A DNA stretch of 24,143 nt, taken from assembly GCA_919901335.1 (NCBI GenBank), contig CAKKOZ010000072.1, positions 1 to 24,143 on the forward strand, in the 5' to 3' direction. Shown here piece after piece: positions 23,134-24,143 of the stretch; the stretch's first letter is position 1, and every line of letters starts with the position of its first letter. Source of the DNA: Nitrospiria bacterium. Lineage in GTDB: Bacteria; Nitrospirota; Nitrospiria; JACQBZ01. The translations under genes and the position numbers were made by a program. The notes under the pieces were generated by a model that saw only the letters and a list, made by a program, of their open reading frames with translations, did no database searches and was not told the DNA's origin.

Positions 23134-24143
23134 GGTTCAGTTTCTAAATCCACCCATCGCACGCGGTCGGCGATGAATCGTTTCCCATCCTGCGACCATC
23201 CCGCCGGAGGTTGCTGCATCCGACCGATCGGACAGATCCGGTTGACGCCGGCGCGTCCAAGGGCCTCGGCCAGCGGCAGACGGCGCGTTTCGGGCACGGC
23301 GATCCCCGCTGCCTGAAGGTACGGCCGCCAGGGTTCCAACAACGGGATTACATGCATCAGATCGTCAATCGGTTTCACCCGCACCATGCGATAAAGGGGA
23401 GAGAGAACAACGGTCGGATCGGCCTCGTAGATCACGGTCCAGAGCGTTCCGGTCTCACTGCCGAAGACGATCACCTCTTCGCCGTCGGCCTGTTTGATTT
23501 CGGCCACGCTCCGGATCTGATGAAGCCTTGCGGAGGTCGGGGTGTCAACCGATCCCCTTGGAAGCTCCCGCTCCAACCGGGCCAGTTCCTGTCCCAGCGC
23601 CTTTGCAAACTGCCGCGGGAAGTGAGACCCGCCGGTCTCGACATAAAACAGGTGCGGGGAGAGGCATCCCTGCTGGTCATACATGGCGATATCCAGAGCG
23701 GCGTTTCGTGCGATGCCTTTTAGATCGTCCAGCGCTTCCCGGCCGATCAGGCCCAGGCTGATACGATGACCGTAGCCGATGAACCGTGCCGAGGCGGGTT
23801 GATGATCGGCGGCCGCGAGGCGGACGGACGAGACGGCCTCTTCGCTTCCGGTGGCGACGATCAGCTCGCTGCGGCCGAAGGCCACCTCTTCAATGCCTTT
23901 GGATTCAGGGCCGCCGCCCGGCCACCAGACCACGGCAAGGCAGTGAGCGAGGCGCGGTTCGATTTCAACAAGCGTCTGCGCGAAGAGAGTCGTCAATAAC
24001 GGTTCATCGGAGGAGACCTTGACGAGACAGGACGACTTGACAAGAAGCGTTGCAATCAACGCGGACGCTCCAATCCCAGGGATATTGCCGGCCAGGATCG
24101 TTGTCGTGATCCGGGGTCCCATGGCTCGAATCAGACGGGCGGC
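23130..24143 (-). CDS. LuxC-family acyl-CoA (thioester) reductase, 5'-truncated by window edge
   Basis: The frame is open to the last base, so the N terminus lies outside; 337 C-terminal residues are visible. Near the visible start is TTTILAGNIPGIGASALIATLL with VKSSCLVKVSSDEP, the LuxC nucleotide-binding region. RFIGYGHRISLGLI and then DIAMYDQQGCLSPHLFYVETGG follow, where the CLSP cysteine is the expected acyl-enzyme nucleophile. The C terminus has the usual NRICPIGRMQQPPAGWSQDGKRFIADRVRWVDLE ending. LuxC enzymes reduce acyl-CoA or acyl-protein to aldehyde with NADPH. No luxD, luxE or luciferase genes are in view. A coupled aminotransferase follows. Confidence 0.9.
   Translation of the reverse strand, partial: AARLIRAMGPRITTTILAGNIPGIGASALIATLLVKSSCLVKVSSDEPLLTTLFAQTLVEIEPRLAHCLAVVWWPGGGPESKGIEEVAFGRSELIVATGSEEAVSSVRLAAADHQPASARFIGYGHRISLGLIGREALDDLKGIARNAALDIAMYDQQGCLSPHLFYVETGGSHFPRQFAKALGQELARLERELPRGSVDTPTSARLHQIRSVAEIKQADGEEVIVFGSETGTLWTVIYEADPTVVLSPLYRMVRVKPIDDLMHVIPLLEPWRPYLQAAGIAVPETRRLPLAEALGRAGVNRICPIGRMQQPPAGWSQDGKRFIADRVRWVDLETEP

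Noticed and set aside
1..24143. CRISPR array, tRNA/rRNA genes, insertion sequences, phage or plasmid genes
   Set aside because: No regularly spaced repeats, no RNA gene signature and no transposase, integrase or replication protein was found on either strand.

Overview
The window is about 24 kb of dense, moderately G+C-rich chromosomal DNA from a diderm bacterium. Signal peptides, three probable lipoproteins, a beta-barrel outer-membrane protein and a periplasmic c-type cytochrome support the diderm call. Promoters look sigma70-like (TTGACA/TTGACT with degenerate TATnnT-type -10 boxes). The gene set would fit Nitrospirota, Methylomirabilota or a deltaproteobacterial lineage, but no marker in the window fixes this and I hold it loosely. 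I see no rRNA, tRNA, CRISPR array, insertion sequence or phage gene.

Layout. (1) 1-2244: a small periplasmic cytochrome c with its own promoter and terminator, then a lipoprotein with a formylglycine-enzyme-like (SUMF1) fold that lacks the catalytic cysteines, overlapping an archaeal-type 8-oxoguanine DNA glycosylase (Ogg2). (2) 2294-7273: a lipid/beta-oxidation operon with long-chain acyl-CoA synthetase, 3-hydroxyacyl-CoA dehydrogenase, enoyl-CoA hydratase and a patatin-like hydrolase. Thiolase and acyl-CoA dehydrogenase are absent. (3) 7298-8005, minus strand: a six-helix DUF420-like membrane protein, divergent from the trp operon, with the two -35 boxes only 7 bp apart. (4) 8139-16979: a complete tryptophan operon trpE-G-[PsiE-like]-D-C-F-B-A, which runs by a 4-nt overlap into a GAF-GAF-HD-GYP cyclic-di-GMP phosphodiesterase gene. 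(5) 17000-19494: a promoter and a three-gene envelope cassette: EF-hand/TPR-like lipoprotein, PorV/FadL-like barrel, small lipoprotein. (6) 19502-21884: a promoter and a one-carbon/pantothenate group (5-formyl-THF cyclo-ligase, folD, panB), with palindromic repeats ahead of folD and panB. (7) 21928-24143, minus strand: a class-III aminotransferase coupled by a 4-nt overlap to an upstream LuxC-family acyl-CoA reductase that runs off the window.

How the genes work together. The trp operon covers every step from chorismate to tryptophan. Its two extra members, a PsiE-like membrane protein and a c-di-GMP phosphodiesterase, are the unusual part. The folate/pantothenate group forms a logical chain: the cyclo-ligase makes methenyl-THF, FolD interconverts methenyl- and methylene-THF, and PanB consumes methylene-THF. 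The reductase/aminotransferase pair predicts conversion of an acyl thioester to an aldehyde and then an amine, as the fused PigE protein does in prodigiosin synthesis. The best candidates for something undescribed are this pair, the lipoprotein-barrel-lipoprotein cassette, and the trp/c-di-GMP coupling. None can be called novel from sequence alone.
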